NCBI GenBank assembly: GCA_029884035.1
Contig: JAOUIM010000002.1
Span: 1 to 38,353, forward strand
Source: Aquincola sp.
GTDB taxonomy: Bacteria > Pseudomonadota > Gammaproteobacteria > Burkholderiales > Burkholderiaceae_C
Direction: 5' to 3'
Length of the DNA stretch: 38,353 bases
In this document: positions 10,025-20,520 of the stretch, piece after piece
How positions within the stretch are numbered: position 1 is the stretch's first letter
Layout: each line of letters opens with the position of its first letter
Program-made: the position numbers and the translations under genes
Notes under the pieces: model-generated
The model's database searches: none
What the model was told of the DNA's origin: nothing
Seen by the model: only the letters and a program-made list of their open reading frames with translations

Positions 10025-10941
10025 GCGTCGCGCTGTCGCCCCGCGCAGCCGCTCTGATGACCCTGCCGCCCCTGCTGTGGGCCGGCAATGCCATCGTCGG
10101 CCGAATGCTGGTGGGACAGGTGCCGCCGATGGCGCTGAACCTCCTGCGCTGGGTCTTCGCCGCGCTGCTGCTCGCGCCGCTCGCCTGGCGGGTCGCGCGC
10201 GACCTGCCAGCAATCGCGCGTGCCTGGCCCTACCTGGTCGCGGTGGGCACCTTCGGTGTCGGCCTGTTCAATGCCCTGCAATACCTGGCGCTCGTGACCT
10301 CGACGCCGCTGAACGTCACCCTGATCAACGCCTCGATGCCGGTGTGGATGCTGCTCGTGGGCACGCTGCTGTTCGGGGTGCACCCGACGCGCCGACAGGG
10401 CCTGGGCGCGCTGCTGTCGATGGCCGGCGTGTTGACGGTGGTCACGCGTGGCGCGTGGGGCGCGTTGGCCGACGTGCACTTCGTGATCGGCGACGCCTAC
10501 ATGCTGCTCGCCGTGGTTGGCTGGGCGCTGTACAGCTGGCTGCTGGCACGGCCGCCGGCCTGGCTGCGCCCGCCCGAGCGACAGCGCTGGAACTGGGCCG
10601 AGTTCCTCTTCCTGCAATCGCTGTTCGGGCTGTTGGCGGCCGGCAGCGCGGCATCGATGGAGGCCACCCTCACCGCGCATGCGCCCGTGGCCTGGCACAG
10701 CGCCGCGGTCTGGACGGCATTGGCCTATGTGGCGATCGGGCCGTCGCTCATCGCCTACCGCTGCTGGGGCCTGGGCGTGGCCACCGCAGGACCTGCGATG
10801 GCGGCCTTCTTCGCCAACCTGTCGCCCCTGTTCGCCGCGCTGCTGTCGGTGTGGCTGCTGGGCGAGGCGCCCCAGCCCTACCACGCGTTGGCCTTTGCGC
10901 TGATCGTGGCCGGGATCGCCGTGTCGATCGCCCGCCGATGA
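10021..10941 (+). CDS. EamA/DMT-family transporter
   Basis: About 10 TM segments, duplicated EamA architecture; ATGA overlap with the upstream gene. Confidence 0.88.
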   Translation: MSVALSPRAAALMTLPPLLWAGNAIVGRMLVGQVPPMALNLLRWVFAALLLAPLAWRVARDLPAIARAWPYLVAVGTFGVGLFNALQYLALVTSTPLNVTLINASMPVWMLLVGTLLFGVHPTRRQGLGALLSMAGVLTVVTRGAWGALADVHFVIGDAYMLLAVVGWALYSWLLARPPAWLRPPERQRWNWAEFLFLQSLFGLLAAGSAASMEATLTAHAPVAWHSAAVWTALAYVAIGPSLIAYRCWGLGVATAGPAMAAFFANLSPLFAALLSVWLLGEAPQPYHALAFALIVAGIAVSIARR

Positions 10942-11825
10942 TCACGCGCCGCCAACTGACCCTGCTGGCGGTCCTGACGGTCCTGTGGGGCTGCAACTGG
11001 CCGATGATGAAGCTCTCGCTGCGCGAGGTCGGCCCGCTGTGGTTCCGCGCGATCACGATGTGCGGTGGCGTCGTGCTGCTGGGCGCCTGGGTCGCCGCCC
11101 GCGGTGCGCGGCTCGCGCCACGGCGCGACCAGTGGGCCCCGCTGCTCGCGCTGGCACTGCCCAACATCGTCGGCTGGCATCTGTGCTCGATCATCGGACT
11201 GACGCTGTTGCCGGCGGGTCGCGCGGGCATCCTCGCGTTCACGATGCCGGTGTGGACCGTGCTGCTGGGCGCGGCGCTGTTCCGCCAGCCGCTCACGCGC
11301 GGCGCCTGGGCTGCGTCGGCCTGCGCGCTGGTCGCCGTGGCGCTGCTCGGTGCGCAGGAACTGACCACGCTGGCGGGACGGCCCACCGGCGTGCTGTGGT
11401 TGCAGGCAGCCGCCGCAAGCTGGGCCCTGGGCACCTTGCTGCTTCGCCGCAGTGCGATCGACCTGTCGCCCGAAGCGGTCACGGTGTGGATGATGGCGCT
11501 CGGTGGCGTGATCTTCGTGGTGCTGGCCGCCACCGCCGAGCCGCTGCCCGCCATCGACGCGTGGAGCGACACGATGTGGGCCGCCATGGTCTGGGGCACG
11601 GTCGTCAACTTCGGCATCTCGCAGGCCATCTGGTTCGGGCTGGCGCGCGCTCTGACACCGCAGGCCAGCACGTTCTCGCTGATGGCCGTGCCGCTGGTGG
11701 GCGTCGCGTCGGCGACGTTCGTCGTCAGCGAGGTGCCGCGCGCAACCGACTGGGTGGCGGCCCTGTTCATCGCCGCGGCGATCGCATCGGCCACGCGCTC
11801 GCGCGGCGACAATGCGCGCCCATGA
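10938..11825 (+). CDS. EamA/DMT-family transporter (tandem paralogue)
   Basis: MITRRQLTLLAVLTVLWGCNWPMMKLSLREVGPLWFRAI...; ATGA overlap. Confidence 0.88.
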   Translation: MITRRQLTLLAVLTVLWGCNWPMMKLSLREVGPLWFRAITMCGGVVLLGAWVAARGARLAPRRDQWAPLLALALPNIVGWHLCSIIGLTLLPAGRAGILAFTMPVWTVLLGAALFRQPLTRGAWAASACALVAVALLGAQELTTLAGRPTGVLWLQAAAASWALGTLLLRRSAIDLSPEAVTVWMMALGGVIFVVLAATAEPLPAIDAWSDTMWAAMVWGTVVNFGISQAIWFGLARALTPQASTFSLMAVPLVGVASATFVVSEVPRATDWVAALFIAAAIASATRSRGDNARP

Positions 11826-12325
11826 CGACCACGCTCGCGCTCATCGCCGCCGTCGATCGCCGGCTGGCCATCGGCCGCCGCGGCGGGCTGCTCTGGAACG
11901 AGCGCGAGGACCAGGCGCACTTCCGCCGCATCACGATGGGCTGCCCCGTCATCATGGGCCGCAAGACCTGGGACTCGCTGCCTGCACGTTTCCGGCCGCT
12001 GCCCGGGCGGCGCAACGTGGTGGTCACACGCAGTGCCACATGGCACGCGGCGGGTGCCGAACGCGCAGCGTCGCTGGATGAGGCACTCGCCCTCGTGGCC
12101 GACGCGCCCAAGGCCTTCGTGATCGGCGGTGGCGAGCTCTATACGCTGGCGCTGCCGCGCGCCGACGAGCTGGTGCTCACCGAGATCGACACTGCCTTCG
12201 ACGGCGCCGACGCCCACTTCCCCGCCTTCGCGGGCTTCACCGAATCGTCACGCGAAGCGCATGTGGCCGGCGACGGCACGCGCTACGCTTTCGTCACCTA
12301 TCAACGTCAACCCCAGGAGCACTGA
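11822..12325 (+). CDS. folA: Dihydrofolate reductase
   Basis: LIAAVDRRLAIGRRGGLLW, GCPVIMGRKTWDSLP, VIGGGELY motifs; ATGA overlap. Confidence 0.95.
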   Translation: MTTTLALIAAVDRRLAIGRRGGLLWNEREDQAHFRRITMGCPVIMGRKTWDSLPARFRPLPGRRNVVVTRSATWHAAGAERAASLDEALALVADAPKAFVIGGGELYTLALPRADELVLTEIDTAFDGADAHFPAFAGFTESSREAHVAGDGTRYAFVTYQRQPQEH

Positions 12326-12328
12326 AGC

Positions 12329-12910
12329 ATGTCCGGAGCCGGTTTTCATGTCCACGGCCCCCACGATCACGAACTCGAACATGCCGCGCAGCACGGCGAC
12401 CGCGACAGTTTCTCGGGAACGATCGCGGTCACCACTGCGATCATCGCCACCGTCGGTGCGCTGTTCTCCTACATGGGCGGCTCCACCCAGGCCAACGCCG
12501 GCCTGTTCAAGAACAACGCCGCGATCAAGAAGACCGAGGCGTCGAACCAGTGGAACTACTACCAGGCCAAGAGCAACAAGCAGAACCTGGCCGAGCTGTC
12601 GGTGGAGATCGTCAACACCGAGGAGCGCAAGGGCTTCTACCGCAACGAGGTGGAGCGCTACAAGAAGGAGAAGGCCGAGATCCAGAAGGACGCACAGAAG
12701 CTCGAGGCCGAGGCCAAGGATTGGGATTCGAGGTCGGATGCCGAGATGCACCTGCACCACCGCTGGGCCCAGGCCACGACCGCACTGCAAGTGTCAATCG
12801 CGATGGCCGCGATCGCGCTGCTGACCCGGCGCAAGTGGCTCGAGTGGGTGATGTTCGGCATGGCCGGCGTCGGCCTGGTGCTCGGTGGGCTCGCAGTAGC
12901 GCACGTTTGA
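12329..12910 (+). CDS. DUF4337-type membrane protein
   Basis: MSGAGFHVHGPHDHELEHAA...AIIATVGALFSYMGGSTQANAGLFKNNAAIKKTEASNQWNYYQAKSNKQ...; coiled-coil centre, terminal TMs. Confidence 0.8.
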   Translation: MSGAGFHVHGPHDHELEHAAQHGDRDSFSGTIAVTTAIIATVGALFSYMGGSTQANAGLFKNNAAIKKTEASNQWNYYQAKSNKQNLAELSVEIVNTEERKGFYRNEVERYKKEKAEIQKDAQKLEAEAKDWDSRSDAEMHLHHRWAQATTALQVSIAMAAIALLTRRKWLEWVMFGMAGVGLVLGGLAVAHV

Positions 12911-12920
12911 GTCACACCGC

Positions 12921-14159
12921 ATGAACTCGCTGCTGTTCAAGAACGCACGCGTCTTCGACGGCGCGAGCGCCGACTGTGCCGATGGCCAGTGGCTGCGCGT
13001 GGCCGACGGCGTGATCCAGGAAATCTCGTCACAGCCGCTGAAGGCCGGCGACGGCACGCGCGTGATCGACGTGGCCGGCCGCACGCTGATGCCCGGGCTG
13101 ATCGACGCCCATGTGCACGCCTTCGCCAGCGACGTGGCCGTGGCGCGGATGGAAGCGCATGGCGAGGCCTACCGCACCGCGCATGCCGCGCGCATGCTGG
13201 GCCATGCGCTGGACTGCGGCTTCACCACGGTGCGCGACATCGGCGGCGGCAACTACTCGCTGTACAAGGCCGCGGCCGACGGCCTGATCCGCGCGCCGCA
13301 TTTCCTCTACGCCGGCAAGATCCTGTCGATGACCGGTGGGCACGGCGACATCCGCCAGATCGACGTCGCGCCACGCTACGCGCCGGCTTGTGCCTGCGTC
13401 GAGTCCAACATGTTCTCGGTCATGGCCGACGGCGTCGACGAGTGCCTGAAGCAGGCGCGCGAGCAACTGCGCCAGGGCGCGCACTGCATCAAGCTGATGG
13501 GTTCGGGCGGCGTGGCCTCGCCGACCGACCCGATCTGGATGAACCAGTACCGCGAAGACGAGATCCGCGCGATCGTCGGCGAGTGCGTCGAGCGCCGCAG
13601 CTATGCCTCGGCACACTGCCACCCGGCCAGCGCGGTGCGGCGCTGCGTCGAGTTCGGCGTGCGCGCGATCGAGCATGGCACGCTGATCGACGCCGAAACC
13701 GCTGCCTTCGTTGCCGCGCGCGGTGCGTTCATCGTGCCCACGATGGTCGTGATCCATGCGTTGGTCGAACTCGGGCGCGAACTGGGCTTCCCGCCGCAGA
13801 GCCAGGAGAAGGCCGAATTTGCCGTGAAGCAGGCGATCTCGGGGCTGGACCTGATGCGCGCGGCCGGCGTCAAGGTGGTCTACGGCACCGATCTGCTGGG
13901 CAGCACGTACACGCAGCAGTGCCGCGAGTTCGCGCTGCGCCGCGAGGTGTTCACGCCGCTCGAACTGCTGCGCCAGGCCACGTCGACCGCGGCCGAGATG
14001 ATGCTGATGGACGGCCGGATCGGCTGCGTGAAGGTGGGCGCGCGCGCCGACCTGCTGGTGGTCGACGGCGACCCGCTCGCCGATATCGGCCTGCTCGCCG
14101 CGAGCGGCCGGCACCTGAACGTCATCGTGCGCGGCGGCGAACTGGTCAAGCACGCATGA
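12921..14159 (+). CDS. Amidohydrolase family protein (imidazolonepropionase/prolidase-like)
   Basis: GRTLMPGLIDAHVHAFAS, GFTTVRDIGGGN, SAHCHPASAVRRCVEFGVRAIEHGT, VVYGTDLLGS. Confidence 0.9.
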   Translation: MNSLLFKNARVFDGASADCADGQWLRVADGVIQEISSQPLKAGDGTRVIDVAGRTLMPGLIDAHVHAFASDVAVARMEAHGEAYRTAHAARMLGHALDCGFTTVRDIGGGNYSLYKAAADGLIRAPHFLYAGKILSMTGGHGDIRQIDVAPRYAPACACVESNMFSVMADGVDECLKQAREQLRQGAHCIKLMGSGGVASPTDPIWMNQYREDEIRAIVGECVERRSYASAHCHPASAVRRCVEFGVRAIEHGTLIDAETAAFVAARGAFIVPTMVVIHALVELGRELGFPPQSQEKAEFAVKQAISGLDLMRAAGVKVVYGTDLLGSTYTQQCREFALRREVFTPLELLRQATSTAAEMMLMDGRIGCVKVGARADLLVVDGDPLADIGLLAASGRHLNVIVRGGELVKHA

Positions 14160-14932
14160 AACTCGCGACCTGGAACGTCAACTCGCTCGCCGTGCGCCTG
14201 CCGCAGCTTCTCGACTGGCTCGCCGTGCAGCAACCCGATGCGATGGTGCTGCAGGAAACCAAGCTCACCGACGACAAGTTCCCGCATGCCGAGATCGAGG
14301 CGGCGGGCTACCAGGTGCAGTGGTTCGGCCAGAAGACCTACAACGGCGTGGCCCTGCTGTCGAAAGCGGCCGCCACCGACATCGTGCGCAACATCCCCGG
14401 CTTCGCCGACGAGAGCGCACGCGTCATCACCGGCACCGTCGACGGGCTGCGCATCGTCGGCGGCTACTTTCCGAACGGCCAGGCACCCGGCACCGACAAG
14501 TTCGAATACAAGATGCAGTGGCTGCGCGCGCTGCGCGACTGGCTGCGCGAGGAGCTGTCGGCGCACCGCGAACTGGTGCTGCTGGGCGACTTCAACATCG
14601 CGCCCGAGGATCGGGACGTGCACGATCCGGCGGCCTGGGCCGGGCAGATCCATTGCACCGACGAGGAGCGCGGCCACTTCAGGCAACTCGTCGCGCTGGG
14701 CCTGGTGGACGCCTTCCGCCTCTTCGAGCAGCCGCCCAAGTCATGGTCGTGGTGGGACTACCGCAATCTTGCGTTCCGCAAGAACCAGGGCTTGCGCATC
14801 GACATCGTGCTGGTCAGCGAGGTGTTGAAGGAACGCGTGCGTGAGTGCACGATCGACAAGGCGCCGCGCAAGAACGAACGGCCAAGCGATCACGCGCCGG
14901 TCTGGCTGCGGCTGGAGGACGCCGCAGCCTGA
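14156..14932 (+). CDS. xthA: Exodeoxyribonuclease III
   Basis: MKLATWNVNSLAVRLPQLLDWLAVQQPDAMVLQETKLTDDKFP...GDFNIAPEDRDVHDP...SDHAPVWL; ATGA overlap. Confidence 0.95.
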   Translation: MKLATWNVNSLAVRLPQLLDWLAVQQPDAMVLQETKLTDDKFPHAEIEAAGYQVQWFGQKTYNGVALLSKAAATDIVRNIPGFADESARVITGTVDGLRIVGGYFPNGQAPGTDKFEYKMQWLRALRDWLREELSAHRELVLLGDFNIAPEDRDVHDPAAWAGQIHCTDEERGHFRQLVALGLVDAFRLFEQPPKSWSWWDYRNLAFRKNQGLRIDIVLVSEVLKERVRECTIDKAPRKNERPSDHAPVWLRLEDAAA

Positions 14933-14938
14933 AGACGC

Positions 14939-16408
<1,470 letters not shown>

Positions 16409-16424
16409 GCGCGAGATCGGCCTT

Positions 16425-17528
16425 TCAGGGCAACGGTATCAGAACCGTGAACACGGTGCGTCCGGGCGCGCTATCGCATTCGATCGTGCCCTGATGCTGC
16501 TGCACGAAAGTCTGCGCCAGCGTGAGACCGAGGCCCGATCCGCCCTCGCGACCCGTCACCAGCGGGTAGAAGATGCGGTCGCGGATCGCCTCGGGCACGC
16601 CGGGCCCGTTGTCCTCGATATGCAATTCGAGTGCCAGTCGCCAGCGTTGCTTGCCGATCGTGAGCTGGCGTGCCGCGCGGGTTCGCAGCCGCAGTTGGGC
16701 GTCACCGGCGGCGATGCGCTCGGACAGCGCCTGACAGGCATTGCGTGCGATGTTCAGAACGGCCTGGATCAACTGTTCGCGGTCACCGCGGAACTCGGGC
16801 AGGGACGTGTCGTAATCGCGCTGCACCGTGAGCCCGCGTGGCCATTCGGCAAGCACCAGCGAACGCACGCGCTCGCAGACCTCGTGGATGTTGACGTCGG
16901 CGACCACGTGCGGACGCCGGTGCGGCGCGAGCAGCCTGTCGACGAGCAGCTGGAGCCGGTCGGCTTCGGCGATCACGACATCGGTGTACTCGGCCAGTTC
17001 GGGCTTCTGCTCGAACTCCATGGCCAGCAACTGGGCCGCGCCGCGGATGCCGCCCAGCGGGTTCTTGATCTCGTGCGCCAGGTTGCGAAGCAGCTCGCGG
17101 TTGGCCTGCGCCTGGGCCATCAGGCGCTCCTCGCGGTCCTGGCGCGTCTGCTGCTCGATCTCGATCATCTCCACTAGCACGCGCTCGGCGCTGTCGGTCT
17201 GGTTGACGATCACGTGCACCGGCATCAGCTCGGGGGCGACGCCGGGCGGGCGCCGCAGCGTGGCCTCGAAACGACCCGTGGCGATGCGGTTGTCGGCCAC
17301 CGCCAGGAGCGTTTCACACAGGCCCTGCGGCTCGACGAACCAGTCGGTCAGCGTCGAGCCGATCAGGTTGCGCCGCGCCACGCCGAGCAGGTTCTCGAAG
17401 CTCGCGTTGGCGTACAGCACGCGACCATCGGGCCGCACGAGCGCGACCAGGGTGGCCAGCAGGTCGAAGGCGGCCAGCCCGCTGAAGCCGGCCGCCGTCG
17501 GGGTCTGACCGTCGAACGGCGGCGTCAC
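16425..17528 (-). CDS. ntrB: Nitrogen regulation sensor histidine kinase NtrB (NR(II))
   Basis: PAS domain, RNLAHEIKNPLGGIRGAAQLL H-box, DNGPGVPEAIRDRIFYPLVTGREGGSGLGLTLAQ; GTG start overlapping the upstream stop (GTGA). Confidence 0.95.
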   Translation of the reverse strand: MTPPFDGQTPTAAGFSGLAAFDLLATLVALVRPDGRVLYANASFENLLGVARRNLIGSTLTDWFVEPQGLCETLLAVADNRIATGRFEATLRRPPGVAPELMPVHVIVNQTDSAERVLVEMIEIEQQTRQDREERLMAQAQANRELLRNLAHEIKNPLGGIRGAAQLLAMEFEQKPELAEYTDVVIAEADRLQLLVDRLLAPHRRPHVVADVNIHEVCERVRSLVLAEWPRGLTVQRDYDTSLPEFRGDREQLIQAVLNIARNACQALSERIAAGDAQLRLRTRAARQLTIGKQRWRLALELHIEDNGPGVPEAIRDRIFYPLVTGREGGSGLGLTLAQTFVQQHQGTIECDSAPGRTVFTVLIPLP

Positions 17529-18025
17529 TCCGGCCGGGCGGGTGGCAGCTTGGCCAACTCGCGCCGCAGCGCCGCGATGTCGGCCTGCTTGCGTGCGATG
17601 GCGCTGCGCATCTCCTCGACCCGCTCCTGATAACGAGCGAAGTTGCGCTCGTCGCCTCGGCGATCGGGCTCGCCGTTGTTGAACTCCTGCGTCAGGGCCG
17701 CGAGCGCGGCCTCCTCGCGCTTGAGTTCGGCCTCGAGGATGCGACGCGCATCGCTGTCACGCGCGCGCTGCTCGCGCGAATCGACCTTGCCCTCGCCTTC
17801 GCCGCGCGCGCCCGACGCCGCGCCGGCCTGCGGCCGCGGACGCGGTGGCGCCACGATCGTGATCGGGGCGCCTTCGATCGTGCGGCAGCCGCGGTCCTTG
17901 GCCTCCTGTGCAGTGATCTGGTCGGTGTAGAGCACCGGCGGCCCCGGACAGCGATAGACCGTGCTGCCCTGGGCCAGCGAACTGGTGCCGGCAAGCAGGG
18001 TGAGGACGGTTGCAATTGCGCGCAT
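17525..18025 (-). CDS. DUF4124-type exported protein between glnA and ntrB
   Basis: MRAIATVLTLLAGTSSLAQGSTVYRCPGPPVLYTDQITAQEAKDRGC...; signal peptide; C-terminal coiled coil. Confidence 0.75.
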   Translation of the reverse strand: MRAIATVLTLLAGTSSLAQGSTVYRCPGPPVLYTDQITAQEAKDRGCRTIEGAPITIVAPPRPRPQAGAASGARGEGEGKVDSREQRARDSDARRILEAELKREEAALAALTQEFNNGEPDRRGDERNFARYQERVEEMRSAIARKQADIAALRRELAKLPPARPE

Positions 18026-18072
18026 GGCCATGCAACGCATTGTGACGCAGCGCCGCCGACCCAAACGACGAA

Positions 18073-18090
18073 GGGCGGCTCGCGCCGCCC
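18073..18090 (-). terminator. Hairpin downstream of glnA (terminator/attenuator candidate)
   Basis: GGGCGGC-TCGC-GCCGCCC perfect 7-bp stem; on the minus strand followed by TTCGTCGTTTG, a weak U-rich tract. Confidence 0.5.
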
Positions 18091-18125
18091 CTCGATTGCG
18101 TGACCAGTTGCCCGGTCGGCCCCTG

Positions 18126-19544
18126 TCAGAGGCTGTAGTACATGTCGAACTCGACCGGATGGGTCGTCATCCGGAACCGCGTGACCTCCTGGGTCTTGAG
18201 CTCGATGTAGGCGTCGAGATAGGTATCGGTGAACACCCCGCCCTTGGTCAGGAATGCGCGGTCCTTGTCGAGGCACTCGAGCGCCTGGTCCAGGCTGTGG
18301 CACACGGTCGGGATCTTTGCGTCCTCTTCCGGCGGCAGGTGATACAGGTCCTTGGTCGCGGCCTCGCCAGGGTGGATCTTGTTCTCCACGCCGTCGATGC
18401 CGGCCATCAGCATGGCGGCAAAACCGAGGTACGGATTGCACGTCGGATCCGGGAACCGCACCTCGATGCGCCGGCCCTTGGGATTGGGCACGTAGGGGAT
18501 GCGGATCGATGCCGAGCGGTTGCGTGAAGAGTACGCCAGCTTCACGGGCGCCTCGAAGCCTGGCACCAGGCGCTTGTAGCTGTTGGTTCCGGGGTTGGTG
18601 ATCGCGTTGAGCGCGCGAGCATGCTTGATGATCCCGCCGATGTAGAACAGCGCGAACTCCGACAGGCCGGCATAGCCGTCGCCGGCGAACAGGTTCTTGC
18701 CGCCCTTCCACACCGACTGGTGCACGTGCATGCCGCTGCCGTTGTCGCCGACGACAGGCTTGGGCATGAAAGTCGCGGTCTTGCCGTACGCGTTGGCAAC
18801 GTTGTGGATGATGTACTTCTGCAACTGCAGCCAGTCGGCGCGCTGAACGAGTGTCGAGAACTTGGTGCCGATCTCGCACTGGCCGGCGCCGGCCACCTCG
18901 TGGTGGTGCACCTCGACCGGAATGCCCATCTGCTCGAGCAGCAAGCACATCTCGCTGCGCATGTCCTGCAGGCTGTCGACCGGGGGCACCGGGAAGTAGC
19001 CGCCCTTGACCGACGGCCGATGCGCCTTGTTGCCACCCTCGATCTTGTCGCCTGTGCTCCAGGACGCTTCCTCGGAATCGATCTTGACGAAGCAGCCGGA
19101 CATGTCGACGTTCCAGCGCACCTGGTCGAAGATGAAGAACTCGGGCTCGGGACCGAAGTACGCGGCGTCACCAATGCCGCTGCTCTTGAGGTACGCCTCG
19201 GCCCGCTTGGCCAGCGAGCGGGGATCGCGCTCGTAGGGCTTGCCGTCGCCGGGTTCAAGCACGTCGCACGACAGGAACAGCGTCGGCTCCTCGTAGAACG
19301 GGTCGATGTTGGCCGTGTTCGGATCGGGCATCAGCAGCATGTCCGACGCCTCGATGCCTTTCCAGCCGGCGATCGACGAGCCATCGAAGGCGTGGCCGGC
19401 ACTGAACTTGTCCTCGTCGAAGTGCGACACCGGTACCGTGACATGTTGTTCCTTGCCGCGCGTATCGGTGAAGCGGAAATCGACGAACTTCACGTCGTTG
19501 TCCTTCACCATCTTCATCACGTCGGCAACGGTCTTGCTGGCCAT
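18126..19544 (-). CDS. glnA: Glutamine synthetase type I
   Basis: [39 protein letters not shown]...; [20 protein letters not shown]; adenylylation region [14 protein letters not shown]... Confidence 0.98.
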   Translation of the reverse strand: MASKTVADVMKMVKDNDVKFVDFRFTDTRGKEQHVTVPVSHFDEDKFSAGHAFDGSSIAGWKGIEASDMLLMPDPNTANIDPFYEEPTLFLSCDVLEPGDGKPYERDPRSLAKRAEAYLKSSGIGDAAYFGPEPEFFIFDQVRWNVDMSGCFVKIDSEEASWSTGDKIEGGNKAHRPSVKGGYFPVPPVDSLQDMRSEMCLLLEQMGIPVEVHHHEVAGAGQCEIGTKFSTLVQRADWLQLQKYIIHNVANAYGKTATFMPKPVVGDNGSGMHVHQSVWKGGKNLFAGDGYAGLSEFALFYIGGIIKHARALNAITNPGTNSYKRLVPGFEAPVKLAYSSRNRSASIRIPYVPNPKGRRIEVRFPDPTCNPYLGFAAMLMAGIDGVENKIHPGEAATKDLYHLPPEEDAKIPTVCHSLDQALECLDKDRAFLTKGGVFTDTYLDAYIELKTQEVTRFRMTTHPVEFDMYYSL

Positions 19545-19606
19545 CAGGCTCTCCTGGCTTGGTCTGGTTTGGTTGGGGGGAGGAAACGGTTAAGCGCAAG
19601 CAATCT

Positions 19607-19622
19607 AGCAGAAAGCATGCCC
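19607..19622 (-). promoter_or_regulatory. Candidate sigma54 (-24/-12) promoter of glnA
   Basis: Minus strand GGGCATGCTTTCTGCT matches TGGCACGN4TTGCW with GG-N10-GC spacing; about 60 nt upstream of the glnA ATG. Confidence 0.45.
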
Positions 19623-19694
19623 GAGACCGGTGCGCATCGATCCGGCTGGCCATCGCTACAGCATGAGATGGCGCCCCTTTTCGGGGCTCCGGAT

Positions 19695-19712
19695 TGCACC
19701 ATTCGTGGGCGA
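19695..19712. promoter_or_regulatory. Candidate NtrC-binding site upstream of glnA
   Basis: TGCACCA-TTCG-TGGGCGA: one perfect TGCACCA half-site and one degenerate half; roughly 105-110 nt upstream of the predicted sigma54 start. Confidence 0.35.
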
Positions 19713-19723
19713 AATGATGAGCG

Positions 19724-20518
19724 TCAGCGCACCAGCTCGGGGCCCAGGGCGATATCGAGAGACTGCAGGCCCGCGCGCAGCGACGCATAGGCCGCATCGA
19801 CGGCCGAGGCCGCGCCCTTGACCCCGAGCTCGATGTGGCGCCCGTATTGCGGGTGGTCGACGCTGGGCAGGCTGAAGATCCGCACGCCTGCGTGGTCGCG
19901 CTCGATGGCCTCCATCAACGGTGTCAGCGACGCCTCCATCGCGCCGAAGACGATCAGCGAGCGCTCGGACACGACCTGCGAGCCGTGCAGTGCGCGGTAG
20001 CGCGTGTCGAGCAGCGACTCGATCATCGGGTGCGCCATCACCGGAAAACCGGGCACGAAGTGAACGTCTGCGATTGAGAATCCGGGAATCTTGTTGTACG
20101 GGTTGGCGATGATCTCGGCGCCGGCAGGGAACACGCCCATGTTCAGCCGGTGCACGTTGTCGGCGCGCTCGGGCTCATACGACTCCCCTCGTTCGCGCGC
20201 GACGTCGCGCATGCGCTCGAGGATCAGCGCCCTGGCCTGCGGGTGCAGCGCGAGTTCGCGCCCGAGTGCGTCCGCCGCGCACTGGCGTGTGTGGTCGTCG
20301 GGCGTCGCGCCGATGCCGCCGCAGCAGAACACCACGTCGCCGCTCGCGAACGCATGCCGCAAGGCCTGCGTGATCAGCGCGCGGTCGTCGCCGACATAGC
20401 GTGCCCATGCAAGGGCCAGGCCTCGCGCGCCCAGCAGCTCGATCACCTTCGGCAAGTGACCGTCGCGGCGCTTGCCCGAGAGGATTTCGTCGCCGACGAT
20501 GATGAGCCCGAACGCCAT
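19724..20518 (-). CDS. MoaB/CinA-N-type molybdopterin-binding-domain protein
   Basis: MAFGLIIVGDEILSGKRRDGHLPKVIELLGARG...VVFCCGGIGATPDDHTRQ... Confidence 0.88.
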   Translation of the reverse strand: MAFGLIIVGDEILSGKRRDGHLPKVIELLGARGLALAWARYVGDDRALITQALRHAFASGDVVFCCGGIGATPDDHTRQCAADALGRELALHPQARALILERMRDVARERGESYEPERADNVHRLNMGVFPAGAEIIANPYNKIPGFSIADVHFVPGFPVMAHPMIESLLDTRYRALHGSQVVSERSLIVFGAMEASLTPLMEAIERDHAGVRIFSLPSVDHPQYGRHIELGVKGAASAVDAAYASLRAGLQSLDIALGPELVR

Positions 20519-20520
20519 GG

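Noticed and set aside
14156-14159. Functional link between the amidohydrolase and xthA from their ATGA overlap
   Set aside because: Overlap is real but 4-nt overlaps are common in this genome (about a dozen in the window); no biochemical rationale.
19673-19687. GCCCC-TTTTC-GGGGC hairpin as terminator of the MoaB-like gene
   Set aside because: Short 5-bp stem and no following U-tract on the relevant strand; kept only as context for the glnA promoter.
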